Origin: Manihot esculenta
Taxonomy: Eukaryota; Streptophyta; Magnoliopsida; Malpighiales; Euphorbiaceae
Assembly: GCF_001659605.2 (NCBI RefSeq)
Contig: NC_035170.2
Location: 5,828,001 to 5,892,000 of the forward strand
DNA: 64,000 bases
Direction of reading: 5' to 3'
Both the position numbers and the translations under genes were made by a program. Below the pieces are notes generated by a model that saw only the letters and a program-made list of their open reading frames with translations, was not told the origin of the DNA and searched no databases. Positions 43,560-55,957 of the stretch are shown one piece after another. Positions within the stretch are counted from its first letter, which is position 1; every line of letters begins with the position of its first letter.

Positions 43560-45290
43560 GCTTTCTTCTTAACTCTATAATAAGAAACAAGTGAAACATT
43601 TACACCAAGTTCTCTTGGAATCCTTTTTCTCACAGCATGCATATCTCATTCTGGATTATCTCTTAAATCTTCTAAGTATTTATTTGCAAGATATTCATAG
43701 GTGATTAACTTATTTTTGAAATCTCTTGGACATTGATGATTTGGGTTAAAAGTTTTGATCTGAAATTAGATATTTTCCCATTACTAGTGCACGAATCTTA
43801 AAAGCCACATCTATCTTTGCAAATATGAATTACCTTATATGAGTTCTTTAAGTATTCAAAAGTAAAGCCCCTCCTAAAACTTCATTCTTTTAAAGCTTTT
43901 CTAAATATTAAGCAACTGGAGAACTTCATACCTTTGCATGATTGTAAATCATTTATAATAAAGTTCTCATCAAAATTAGGATAGTCCTCTTCATCAGAAT
44001 ATGATCCGTGAATTCTATACAACTCATCATTACATTCATTTGCTTCATTGAATTCAACATAGTCATCATCATTGCGGTTAATACTAGCATCCTTTGCTAC
44101 ATCATTGTCACCCATTGTTGCTCCTTCATTATTTCTTGTTTAGTTTGTATTATTTTGGAAAATGTCATCATCACTACCCTCTATATCATCATAACCAAAG
44201 TGCTTCATTGCAACTTGAACTAATTTTAGAAGAAAGTTGATCTTCTTCATCAGAAATGAAATCACTACCTCTACTATAATCACTCCCTAATTCTACCTCC
44301 ATTGTTTGACCAACAGATTCATTAACATGCTAAACCCTTTCCTCTTTCTTTATTCTAAAAACAGTTTCACTCGTATGGTTTGTAACAGCCCGGCCCAAAC
44401 TGACTCAAATAACTTGTAAATCCGCTTTTCACTTGGTCCAAAATGATTAACCCAAGTTATTTGTAAACAACCAATGTGGGATACTACAATCTCCCCCACT
44501 TAATTTTGTGATGTCCTCGTCCCAAGTTGAATCGGTACAGTTGCTAAACCAGAACTGAGCCCTTAAGTATTGTGGTTTGCTAGTGCCTTGGGGGCTCCAT
44601 CTTATCTCACACGGATAGCCCTTTCCTCACAAGCCCCCTAGCTCTGCACAATTTTTTCATCTAGGGTGGCTCTAATATCAATTATAACAGTCTGGTTCAG
44701 ACTAATCTAAATAATTTTTGGACTTATTTTTCACTTGGTCCAAATTGGTTAACCCAAGTTATTTAGTAGTTTCTAAGTTGACCAATATATACCCCTTAAA
44801 TTTCTATTCACCCACCGATGTGAGACGTTTCACTTTTTCCTGCTAAATTTTGCGACGTCCTTATCGCTAACTGAAGCTAAACCCACCTCTTTCTATGCGC
44901 CTTCATTAACATTCTCATCAACACGTTCATTAACATGCTCTTTCCTCTTCCTATGTTTCATAAACGGCTTCACTCACATATTCAACCCTCTCCTCTTTCT
45001 CTTTTTCTATAGCTTCATTCATATATTCAGTTGTAATAAACTTAATAATTTCAACAAAGAAAATAACTGTCCCCCTTACCTTTATTATAGTCTAACATCT
45101 TTGTAACATTAACATCATTGGCTATTTCTTCATAACCCTCTAGACCTGATAAACCTGCTATCGTAAACCACATTTGAACTTTATTTTTGCAACTTAAATC
45201 CTTAGCAAATCTAAGCAATTCAAACATTGACATTAAATCAACATTTATTCTAGGGTAATATGAAGTATCCCCTCCATCATATACCATATT
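43560..45290 (-). pseudogene. MULE (MuDR-type) transposase N-terminal remnant
   Basis: Read on the minus strand from 45287: MVYDGGDTSYYPRINVDLMS, then EGYEEIANDVNVTKML, which resemble the N-terminal module of plant Mutator-like transposases and MULE-derived proteins. After a short repeat insertion (44381-44890) come an acidic linker (DEEDYPNFDENF) and the zinc-binding MuDR domain start (GMKFSSCLIFRKALKE, then RRGFTFEYLKNSYKV and CKDRCGFKIRALVMGKY near 43790-43870), with further degenerate matches to about 43570. The catalytic DDE domain is not present. Stops and frameshifts are frequent. It could be an exapted MULE-like gene that died or a simple transposon relic; no terminal inverted repeats were found. 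Confidence 0.7.
44381..44890 (+). repeat. Short LTR-like repeat, one full and one partial copy head to tail
   Basis: The first copy, 44381-44689, runs TGTAACAGCCCGG...TATAACA. The second starts in the shared TATAACAG (about 44683) and stops near 44890. Both hold CTTGGTCCAAA..GGTTAACCCAAG and an AATGTGGGATAC or GATGTGAGACG block. A relative with the same full-plus-partial layout lies at about 60780-61290. It is inserted in the MULE remnant and may be a small non-autonomous LTR element. Confidence 0.55.
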
Positions 45291-46189
45291 ATTGATATCA
45301 TTTTTCTATCTTCTCCCGTGATAAATTTCTAAACTTATAAAATCAGTCGTGGCAACCACTTGTCAAATGCAAACTATGGTATCACAACAATTTAGAATGA
45401 AATCACTAAACTTGTCAAAAATCCCCACCATTGCCATGCATGACATTTCCTCTCCGTCCTGACCACAATGTGATGCATTCCTGATAAACGTTATGGAGAA
45501 TGAGTAAACTATTGATATACATACTTGTACCTCAAGTAACAACACCATTGTCCTTCAAAGGGAGAGACTTGCCTCCTATTGCTGTTTAACGAGAAAATTA
45601 AGGGAATGATAAAATAATATTTGATTGATAAACTCATACCTTCACGTATTAATAAGCATCTTACCTTCCAAATCAAAGAATTGTCTATTAGGGATTCTAA
45701 TTACTCTATTATCGTGAATTAGAGATTCTAATTTGGGGATCTTTAATTGGGAGTTATTTATTTTTTAAAATTTTTTAAATTTGTCAGTGGTCCCACTTGA
45801 CATGTCAGCAACATGTAAGCATCTCTCACGATAGAATTAATTGCCATGAGCTCATAGTCCCTAACGTGATAACAGAGACAAAATACAGTCTCTAAATTGC
45901 AACAAAGTGAAGTACAATCCCTAAATTGCAAAAGCGTTAAAGTACAAGTATCTAAAATGTACTTTTTCTTAATTTAATTACATATGATTAAATCATTCTA
46001 AAATACAATATTTAATGTTATCAACTTTGATATATCTATATTATCACTTTTAATAATAATGATTTTATAAATGTCTCATATTCGTTAGTCACTTAGATAA
46101 TGAAGACAATTGTCTATCTGAAAAGGCCAATCCTTTCTTTATTCGATATACTTCTCAAATCTTGATATATATTCTAAAATATATATAAC
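45291..46189. other. Spacer, possibly upstream MULE sequence
   Basis: No clear coding matches. Phrases such as AGGGATTCTAATTACT recur locally. Open frames here are short and unconvincing. Confidence 0.4.
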
Positions 46190-46500
46190 TAGGTCTATGA
46201 ATTACAAAATAATTTAGCCATAAATAACATTATTTTTAATAATATAATTTACGTGAATATCTATATAAATCTAATGACTTAGCATGTATATCATAAACAA
46301 TTTTTATAATAGGCTTGTATAGAGATTTGTAATTCCATTATGAATATATATTTATGTACTTCATGTTCACTTTTTTCTTTGCAACTATATCTCTTACAAA
46401 ATTATATTTAATATCAATGTTTTATATTTTTCTTAGTAATTGAATCTTTGGTATAAGCTATTGTAGCCTGACTATCAAAATAGACTGTCATAGGTTTAAT
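46190..46500 (-). pseudogene. Ty1/copia RNase H C-terminal remnant
   Basis: Minus-strand reading gives MTVYFDSQATIAYTKD, then after a one-base shift IDIKYNFVRDIVAKKKVNM and, further on, a match to the end of copia RNase H (PIIK..YDIHAKSLDLYRY). The order and spacing fit the last part of a copia pol gene. Stops and shifts are present and no LTR is evident. It ends close to the CACTA terminus at 46572. Confidence 0.75.
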
Positions 46501-48576
46501 AGCTTTACATACACCTAATTATACTAGAATTCATTTATCTTTTTAGCCATACAACTTTTAGTATAATTATACACTACAAAAAATACAGTAGAATAGTGAT
46601 CAATTTTAGTGACTAAATAATTTTTGTCGCTAAATCGCAATCAATCAGTGACTATTTTGCAACGATTTGGATACGAAGAGTTATTCATCTAAAAAATCAA
46701 TAAGCGACCAAATTTTAGTCGCTATTTGATCGGAGAATAGCGACGAATTACTATATCTGTAATACCCGGCTAGACTCCGGCATCGAAATTCCTACCTTCC
46801 GGCGGAATCTCCGTTGGAATCCGAAATTTCGGATGTCGAAGCCTTCTAGAAGGGTAAAATAAAGGTTTTATAAAATGTTTTTGTATGTTTTTATGGTTTT
46901 AATGAAGAAAGAAATTGAGTTTTGAAAGAAAAGACCAAGAAGGAAAAAGCCAGGTTCGGCCGCTGAACCTCATGTTCGGCCGCCGAATATTGGACTCTTG
47001 CGGAAGCATCTTTGGCCCCCGAAGGTGGTCTGGCCAGCCATCTATAAAGGGCCCCTTGTCCGAAAATGGGCGAGTTTTCTCTCTCTGTTTTCGGGCATAG
47101 GTGAGATTTCGCCCTCCTTTGGTTGATTTTATGTTTTCCTTCTTTTCCTTCAAGTTTTGATGAGTTTTTACCTTTGTTTTATAGATTTTAAGCTAAGATC
47201 AAAGTTTTGAAGCTTGGAGACTCCCAGAGCTCGATTTCTCCCAATCTCCAAGTTTGGATCACTTCTCCTCTCGATCCTCAAGAGGTAAGTGTAGATCCTC
47301 ACCTTCTTTTATGTTTTAAGTAAGTTTTGAGGGGTTTTAAGGGTGTTTAATGCATGTTTAGAGTAGATGTAAAATGCTAGGGTTATGTTAGTTTAATGAG
47401 AAATGTGATGTTAAATGTGATGTTTGTTGGGGTATAGGCTAGTTTTATGCCCCTATATGCTTGATGATGTGTTTATGCATGCTTTTGAGTGTTGAGTATG
47501 GAGGGTTTTGAGAGGCTAGATGAGAGAGGCGAATCAGGTTCTGCCATTTTGAAGAACCCAGGTTCGACTGCCGAAGCCATGTTCGACCACCGAACCTGCC
47601 TGTGGAGGCAGCTTTAGGCTGCCTAAACTCGGCCCCGAAAGTTTGGACTTTCGGCTCTGGAGGGGAGTTTCAGCCGCCGAATATGCCCCCGAAAGTGCCT
47701 GACTTTCGGATCTGTGAAGGCTTTCGGCCGCCGAACCCTGCCCCCGAAAGTGCCTGATTTTCGACTCTGTAGGGACCTTCGGCCACCGAACCTGCCACCG
47801 AAAGTCCCCTGCCCAGCCTTCCTTTGCTTGTTTCTTATGCATGTTTTGATGATGTTTTAGGGGGTTTTTGGGGAGATGTTTAGTGTCATGTTAGAGTTTG
47901 TTTGGTCCCTCATTTGAATCTACCTATGTAGGATCAGACCTGAGGAACCGAGAAGGCCAACAGTGAGTTAGCTGTTCCAATGTCAGCCAGAGGTGAGTAG
48001 AACTAAACTAATCTTTTATTTCAAGAAATCAAATGTTTTAAGCATGTTCATGCATCATGTATATGAAATAGGTTGGATGCATTAGATTTCACGAATATGC
48101 CGCATTGCATAATTGGTTGTTGATGTGGATGGACAACATGACGACCCGTTAGCCCTCTAGATGTTATGTTATGTAATGAAAGACCAGGGCTGCCATTCTA
48201 CGCCCCTAGCACACAGCTTATGTATGTAAAGAAGTCCTGAGGAGCTCCATCGAGGGCCGGGCACAGAGTAGAGGGATTTTTGGGTCAGTCCATCCTTGAT
48301 GTGTATTGTCTGTGCTGTGACGCATTCCATACGAGCATATGATTATTAAACTGTTTTATGTTCTGCTCGCTGGGCTCTAGTAGCTCACCCCTTTCCCCTA
48401 ACCCCCAGGTTTGCAGGAGCAGAGATAGTGCAGGAAGTCGCTAAGGTTGATGGTATAGTCTTTGTAATATATTAGTATTGGAGATGTAATGTATTGTGGA
48501 TAGTATTGTGCTTGGCCGTATTGGTAGATTGTAATCCCTTGGTACATGATCTTTATGTAAATGTTTTAATTGATGA

Positions 48577-50841
48577 TGTAACGACCCGAAAATCGGACCG
48601 CTACCGGCGCTAGGATCCAGATCGGCTTAAGGCCGCCGGGACCCGTAGCAAGCCTGACATAGAACCTGTAAACCTGTTCAATCCCATACATGATCAACAA
48701 TCATACGCAGAAATTAAAACTTTCCTTTTCATCATACACCATACTCAACCTGTGCATGCATTAAACATAGCGTAACTTAAACATTTATCCCTCAGTGGGA
48801 TCTCATCATTGCCCCAGTGGGCGATACATCATAAGTTGAGTTGGTTAAACATAAGTATCAATAGACATTAAGATCATGTATCAACAAGGGATTACAATAC
48901 TCATAGGGCCAAGCACAACTATAACCTCAATATACCTCATTACATAACATACTATAATCTCTTACATTACATCATAGTACAATTATCATGTCCACAATCT
49001 AACTTATTACATAAACATACTTCAAAACTCTGGCTAACCTCCTGGTCTACCCTGTACCTGCACATCTGGGGTTAGGGGAGAGGGGTGAGCTACAAAGCCC
49101 AGTGAGCAGAATAGTAAAACATTTAAAACATATGATAACATGAAATGCATCACATCACAGCTAATCACATCAAGGATGAATTTGTCACCAATAGTCCTCT
49201 ACACATTCCAATAGTGCCAGGGGCATAGAATGGGCCTCACTGGTCTTTCTCTTACATACATAACATAACATAACATTCCATAGTGCCAGGGGCGTAGAAT
49301 GGGCCTCACTGGTCTTTCTCTTACATAGTGCCAGGGGCGTAGAATGGGCCTCACTGGTCTTCCGTACCGTATCATCATCATATCATAACATAGGAGGACT
49401 AAAAGATCATTCAACATTCATCCGCATCATCAACATAATATGCAATGCAACATATTCGTGAATTCTAATGCAAGCACCCTATTATATCTCATGGCATTCA
49501 TGATGCGTGAATCATGCTAAAACTGATTTATTTATTTAAAAGCATAAGAGTTATTCCACTCACCTCTGGGTAGCTCTGACCAGACACTGAGGCAGCAGAC
49601 TCACTGCTGGGGTCCTCGGTTCCTCGGGTCCGAACCTACACAGGTGGACTCAAATGAGGGACCAAACATACTAGAACATAACTCTAAAAACATCCCCCAA
49701 AAACCCCCCTAAAACATCTCAAAACATCCATGCAAAACATGCAAAGAAAGGCTGGACAGGGCACTTTCGGCGGCAGGTTCGGCAGCCGAAAGTCCCAGAC
49801 AGATCCGAAAGTCAGGCACTTTCGGCGGCACCTTCGGCGGCCGAAAGTCCTCTTTCGGGGGCAAGCTTCGACAGCCGAATGCTGCCTCCACAAGGGGGGT
49901 TCGGCGGCCGAAAGTTCCTTCGGCGGCCGAAAGTTCCTTCGGCTGCCGAACCTGGTTTCTCCCAAATGGACAGAAACTCGGCTCAAACGAGCCTCTTGCC
50001 TCCCCAAGCCTCAAATCATGCATAAACTTGTTCTAAAACATGCTTACATATCATACATTACACCTAGGGGTCTCAAACTAGCATATACCCCAACTACAAC
50101 ACTTCAAACACACATCAACAACATACATTGTCCATAAATCACATAAAACCTAACATAGCTCAACTAACTTAAACATGCATTTCTACCCCATAAAACTTCA
50201 TAAAACTTGTTTAAAACATACATTGAGCTTAAGATCGGCTCTTACCTCTTGAAGATCGAGAAAGAGACGACCAAAACTCGGAGATCCAAGCAAATGAGCT
50301 CCTGAGTTTCCAAAGCTCCAAACTTGTTTAAAATGCTCAAAACTTGCAATGTGAGGTTAAAACTCAAGAAAAATGGAGGAGATTTGAAGAAAGAACACAA
50401 GATTTGGGGAGAGGGAGGTCGGAAGCTAGCTGTGGCCGAAAATGGGAGAAAGCTCCCCCATTTCGGCTAAGTGCCCCTTTTATAGGTGGTTGGCCAGGCC
50501 ACGTTCGGGGGCCGAATGTGCCTCCGCATGCATGCCATGTTCGGCGGCCGAACTTGAGTTTCGGCGGCCGAACCTGGACTCCCCTTTTCTCATGCTTTCG
50601 GGGGCCTAACGTGCCTCCAAAACGCATGCATGTTCGGCGGCCGAACTTGACTTTCGGCGGCCGAACCTGGGTTTTCCTCCAAAGACTTTTCATACAAAAC
50701 TCATGTAAAAACATACTTAAAATTATTAAAAACATGAAAACATATCATAAAAACATACTTTTACCCTTCTAGAGGTTTCCGACATCCGAGATTCCACCGG
50801 ACGGTAGGAATTCCGATACCGGAGTCTAGCCGGGTATTACA
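48577..50841 (-). mobile_element. Solo LTR (G), reverse orientation, inside solo LTR F
   Basis: + strand TGTAACGACCCG...GGGTATTACA, 2,265 bases, the reverse complement of the A-type LTR. Perfect GATGA target duplications flank it (48572-48576 and 50842-50846). It holds GCC-rich arrays at 49760-49950 and 50500-50680, and three tandem copies of a block with GTGCCAGGGGC..AGAATGGGCCTCAC at 49214-49360. Confidence 0.94.
49214..49360. repeat. Local tandem repeat in solo LTR G
   Basis: Three copies of a unit holding AGTGCCAGGGGC(A/G)TAGAATGGGCCTCACTGG plus TCTTTCTCTTACATA, with unequal spacers. Solo LTR B has two related but more diverged copies at 18340-18415. Confidence 0.7.
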
Positions 50842-51590
50842 GATGAGATGTATTGAACCAAGCTTGATGTATGAAATGTTGAACCTACTAGAACATTTGA
50901 TGAGGGCTCTAGTATGGGGTTTTTATGTTTACAGTTTTAATGCATGCACAGGTCAAGTTTGGTATACGAAAAGTTTAAGTTTTTATGAAAATGTATGATC
51001 ATGTATGGAATTTTATCAGGTATTCAGGATGCATAGTAGGCTTGCTACAGGTTCCGGCGACCTTAAGTCGATCTGAATCCTAGCGCCGATAGTGGTCCGA
51101 GTTTCAGGTTATTACAATATCGTTGCAAAGTGTGATAGGAATAAGTGGCACACAATATCGACGACTAAGTTAACAGCAACTTGTCGACATCTTCATATGG
51201 GATTAGGGTACCAAATTTAGCAACTACTATAGCAACTAATTAACGACTATTTTCATGACTAATCAACAACCGATATTTGGTCGCTAATTTTTTTTCTTTT
51301 ACTCTACATAAGTAACGATACAATATCATTTTTATTTTTGTTAGTGACCAAATAATAACTATTCGCATGATTATTCAACGACTAATAATTGATCTCTAAA
51401 ATTTTTTCCTTTACTCTTCGTATTAGCGATCAATTAGTGACCATTCTCACAATTAATCAATGATCAATAATTGTTTGCTAATTTTTCTCTCATATCCCAT
51501 GTGAGTAATGAGATGAAATCATTTTTATTTTATATTAGTGATAATTTAGTGGTCACTAAATTATTTATTTGCAAACGAAACTAGACCTAT

Positions 51591-52799
51591 AATATCTATA
51601 ATAACTCACACCCAAAATCTCAAACTCTAGTCATGCATCGGGAAAATCGTCTTCTCATCTCACCCAAACCTCAAACTCTAGTCTCGTATGTGCTCAATAT
51701 TGAGAAACCCTCTTTTCCTATCACCTAAAACCTTAAACTCTTTCTTTCTAAATATTAGTTTTTACTTCATTTAAATTTCAATTTCATTCACCATTTAATT
51801 CTAAAATTTTAATAATTTTCTATCTTATTTTTTAGCTTTAATTTTATTTTTAAAAAGTAAAAATAATTTTTAAAAGAAAAGTGAAGAAGAAAAAACATTT
51901 TTAAGAGAATTATTTTAAAACCAATGGACGCAAATTCATCTATATACATGTCATAATTTCTATCGTTCAAGGGAAAGATTTTGGAGGGATCAATCTGAAT
52001 TTTTCAAGAGAGGTAGCCCCAAAAAGCTACCCACTCAACCCCAAAATGACACACCCTAGAGAATCTGCTCACCATTTCATCTCTCATCCAAACCCATGCC
52101 CTTCCTCTCCATCGACAAACCCAAATGGTCCATCAGCCACGTGAGAACCGGTCATTTAAAACTGGTTAGTTAAATTTTTGTTCTTTAATTTCTCTCTATT
52201 TTTATTTTTTAATACTTTATTTGGATAAAGGAAAATAAAGAGAAGATAAAATAAAAAAGTTAAGTTTTTATTTTTTTTCCTTTTTTAGATAATAAATTAG
52301 AGGAGAAAAAAGAGAAAGGGAAAGATATATAATTTTCTAATTTCTCTTTATTAATCTAAACATTTCTCTGTGATTTTCACAAGAAATGAAATTATTCGAT
52401 AAATATTTATATTAAAATTACTTATATGCCTTTGTATTATATAAAAAGAAATTTATAACTCTTAGCAGTAAAATAATTTCTACTAATTTCAAAAATAAAA
52501 AAATAATTTTATCACAACAGAAGTTTTTATTTTTATTTGGGACAATTACTTTTGTACTCCATTAATTTAATCCAATAAATTAAAAAGTCTATATATTTTT
52601 AAATTACATTATGATATCCTTATAATTTAGTTTCATTAATTAAAAAAATACCTGTTATTTTTTAGTTTTTTTTTTTAATCTTTTATCATTTTTTTCTCAA
52701 ATTATCCTTTTATTAAGAAGTGAAACTCACATTCTCTCTCTATTGTTTCTGATATTCTTTCCTCCATACTCCTAAAGAATGAGATTGAATGATGCGTGA
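51591..52799. other. AT-rich spacer
   Basis: Two to three imperfect copies of a block containing CACCCAAA.CTCAAACTCTAGTC (51608-51740) lie at its left end. A C-rich stretch at 52010-52140 is noncoding. Nothing else recognised. Confidence 0.5.
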
Positions 52800-53290
52800 T
52801 AATCATTGGGCCTCTGGCACTCAGACTGCAGTCGATATCATTGGGTCTCTGACACTTAGACTGCAGTGGAACCCTTGTAGGAAATATAGGCCCAAAACTC
52901 ACCAGATCCCACTATATAAGTCGGTCCATTAGCGTACAATCCAGACCACATCCAGATAGACCGAAACCCGAACTCATAAAAAAGAGACCCAACTCACCTG
53001 AGGTGATGGGTCAATGTTGAACAAATTCAACTACACCATGACTCTATTATCACAAGCGTCGAAGAAGAATTAAATAGCCGTCTGATGATGGAGAGAAGGG
53101 GGAGTATGTCCATAGGTATGACTCTATATGATAGCGATAAGTGACATTGTAGTAGAGTGATGTTTATACATCACTGGAGAATAAAGAAAAAAGGAAATAA
53201 AGGAAAAATGAGTGAATCATTCAAGCTAAACTCACTTACACATACCAAAATCCTACGTTCTTTCGGATCTCATATCATCAACGCGAATCT
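52800..53290. repeat. Unclassified LTR-like fragment
   Basis: Starts with a tandem pair of a roughly 34-base unit (ATCATTGGGCCTCTGGCACT and its variant, 52801-52867). It holds a TATA-like CTATATAAG near 52914 and ends with TTCTTTCGGATC..ATCATCA, which recalls the end of the Tat LTR. No second copy or target duplication was found, so this is a weak call. Confidence 0.3.
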
Positions 53291-54884
53291 ATTCTTACTT
53301 AATGGGTTTGAATTCTAAGTAGAGAACACTTTTAAAAATTTGGAAAAAGGCATTTTCTAACTATAATTAATGTTAATAATGAAAATTATATTAACAATGA
53401 TAATTTTAACTCCATTGATGCGATAGCTCTGTGATCCTCCAAGCAATTCTACCAATTAAGGAGAGATGCCATTTAGCATTCTAAACCAAACTCTAAATTA
53501 AGAATGCCAGTCTGCACCCACAAAGCTTAGAATGTCACAATCATTTTTAACCTTCGAAAAATATCCATGCCACCATCAGAGAAAAGTGATAAAGAAATGT
53601 CCCAACCTTTTTACATTTTCAAAATGCACCATGGAAGCTTTGATTTTCACCGGTTTTTTGTTCATGCACGGAATAAATGGCAATATATAGTCATAGTTAT
53701 TAAAATCGGATCAAATTGGTTTAACAAGAAATCAGATTATTCAGCTCGATTTTATTAAAATATTTTATTTAAGAGAATCGATAAAATTTGATGTGAACCG
53801 AACAATTATATAATGAATTGCTAATCCGATTAATTTCAAATCAAATCGGTCATTTCTAACTGAAAAATTGTTATTATGAGCGGCAAGGATCAAACTCAAA
53901 TGCAATTTAAAAAATTAATAGTATTACTGATTTATTTTATTAATTAAATTAAATTATTAATTTTTTATTTTTATTATTTTTTATAAAGTAAGAATACATA
54001 ATTTTTTTGTATTTTTTATATAATTTAAACATATTAATATTTATTTTTAATAGTTATCATGAAATTTTAATTTTAAGTATTTTTTCCATTATATACAAAT
54101 GAATATTATTATTTGAAATTTTATTTTTTAATATGTTGATCTTAAAATTTAAATGAATTTTTTTAATAATTATTTATAAGAATATAAAGTAATAATTATA
54201 GTAAAATATGATTATTAATATTATAATATTTATTTAATAATATATCCATTAAACCCCAATTCGAACTTATTGAACTTTAAATCATTAACACTTTGTATTC
54301 ACCAGTTAATTCTGAAAATATTGATATATAAAATACAAAAAGCAATAAAAACAAAGAAAAACAAAGAGGGAGAGAGAGGTGAAGCCTATTTGTTAATAAG
54401 AGAATAATTTAGACAGAAATTGTTTTTCTCACTTTTTAAAAAGTAAAGCAAATTATTAGATACATCCGAAGTACCATTTCAACATACACCAAACCAATAA
54501 TATCATAACAAATTGTTAATTTTATTTTTTTATTTTCATATAAAAAAATTAATAGTAATGTGGATTTTAGTGGATTTTTTTATTTATTTTATCAATATAT
54601 TAGAATTAATTTGATATGCGATTTTAGTATTGATATGCCAACAAAAGTGCTTATCAATTAATAGAATTAAATAATAAATATATTTTAATATAATTTAAAA
54701 TTTTTAAAGATATTTTAACTAGTAAAATAAAGCACTCACATATTTAATCTGATAGTAAATATATTTAAATAAATTTAAGAGATCTCATAATCTATTCTTT
54801 CAATTTTCAATTTTCAATTAAAAAAAAACTAGTAAAGCAAAAATTATAAACAAAAGACATTTAAAATATGAGATACAATAGTAA
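53291..54884. other. AT-rich spacer
   Basis: No supported gene or element. Open frames here are short and lack any family resemblance. Confidence 0.5.
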
Positions 54885-55715
54885 TTATATGTATTTTTAT
54901 AAGTTAAATTATATTTTAATTTTTAAATTTTAAAATAATTAATAAATTTATTTTTATATTTTTAAAATTAAATATTTAAATTATTTTATAATTAAATTTT
55001 AAATTAGAGATTTCTCCATTACTATACTTGAATTCTTAAATTTTAGAATAATTAATAGATTAGTTTTCGTATTTTTAAAAATATATACTTAAATTTCTCT
55101 ATAATCAGTACTCATTTATTATAATTTAAATATTTTTTATTTTAAAAAAATACTTAAATCCCTTTTATTTTTTTTTTCTATAATATATCATTTAACTAAC
55201 TTTTAATACTTTTTATTTTTAATTTCCATTCATTAAAATCTTTCAATATTTATAGCTTTAATATTTTTAGAAAATACTTATAATTTTAATTAATTTTATA
55301 CAGAATTATATAACTTTTAAGTAGATTATAAATTTTATAAAGAATATTTTAGGAATAAATTTTTTAGGAATAAATTATATTTTGAGAAGAATTTGATTGT
55401 CCATTAGTTTTGAATTAATTTCTATAATAGATAAATAAAATATAGAGAAATTTTAGAATTTAATTTTAAAAATATAAAAATTAATTTATTGATTACTTTA
55501 AAATTTAAAAATTAAAGTGTGATTTATAAAATAAAAATTATTAAATAATTTAAATATTTATTTTTCTATCAATTTTCTTTTAACTAATTGACTAAGATGA
55601 TTAACGATTTGGATATATTAATTATAAAAATATTTAAGTATTTAAATTTTAAAAATATAAAAATTAATTTATTAAATACATTAAAATTCAGACACGTAAT
55701 TTATCCTTTTTTTAA
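54885..55715. repeat. Second AT-rich foldback repeat
   Basis: Direct copies of an AT-rich unit (AATTTTTAAATTTTAAAATA, then ATTAATAAATTTATTTTTAT) at about 54895-54985 and 55020-55110 are mirrored by inverted copies at about 55440-55530 and 55630-55710. The layout and blocks resemble the foldback at 2.56-3.29 kb. Ends are approximate. Confidence 0.55.
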
Positions 55716-55957
55716 TATCAAACAATAATTTATTTTCTTTTCATTTGTTTTATCTTAATTTCTAGTCTACCCATTCATTTCTCCCCATCTCCATAACAGA
55801 CGGTTAATTTCTCTCCACAATTAGCAAAATCCAAAACAATGGGCAAGTTTTACTAACAAATTTTACAAGTTTTTAAGAACTGACTGGTAAGGTAAAATTC
55901 AGGGCGTAAATATCAGCATCTGTCTTCCAAGAAGCAGTTAACACAGAGAGCTTAACA

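Larger units (their letters stand above)
46758..51116 (+). mobile_element. Solo LTR (F) of the element-A family, split by solo LTR G
   Basis: TGTAATACCCGGCTAG at 46758 to GGTTATTACA at 51116, flanked by ATATC on both sides (46753-46757 and 51117-51121). Without the insertion at 48577-50841 it is about 2.09 kb. It contains the GCC-rich 54-base-type array at about 47560-47810 and no coding sequence. Confidence 0.93.
46572..51590. mobile_element. CACTA-like DNA transposon remnant (right end not found)
   Basis: Starts with CACTACAAAAAA, the hallmark terminus of CACTA elements. It is followed by repeated subterminal motifs such as TAGTGACTAAAT, TTTGTCGCTAAAT and TAGCGACGAAT on both strands. After the solo-LTR insertion (46758-51116) the same style of motif continues (CGACTAA, TTGGTCGCTAA, TTAGTGACCA) to about 51560. 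No transposase frame is visible, so it was probably non-autonomous. A matching TTTTTTGTAGTG end was not found; the right border given is only where the motifs stop. Confidence 0.55.
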
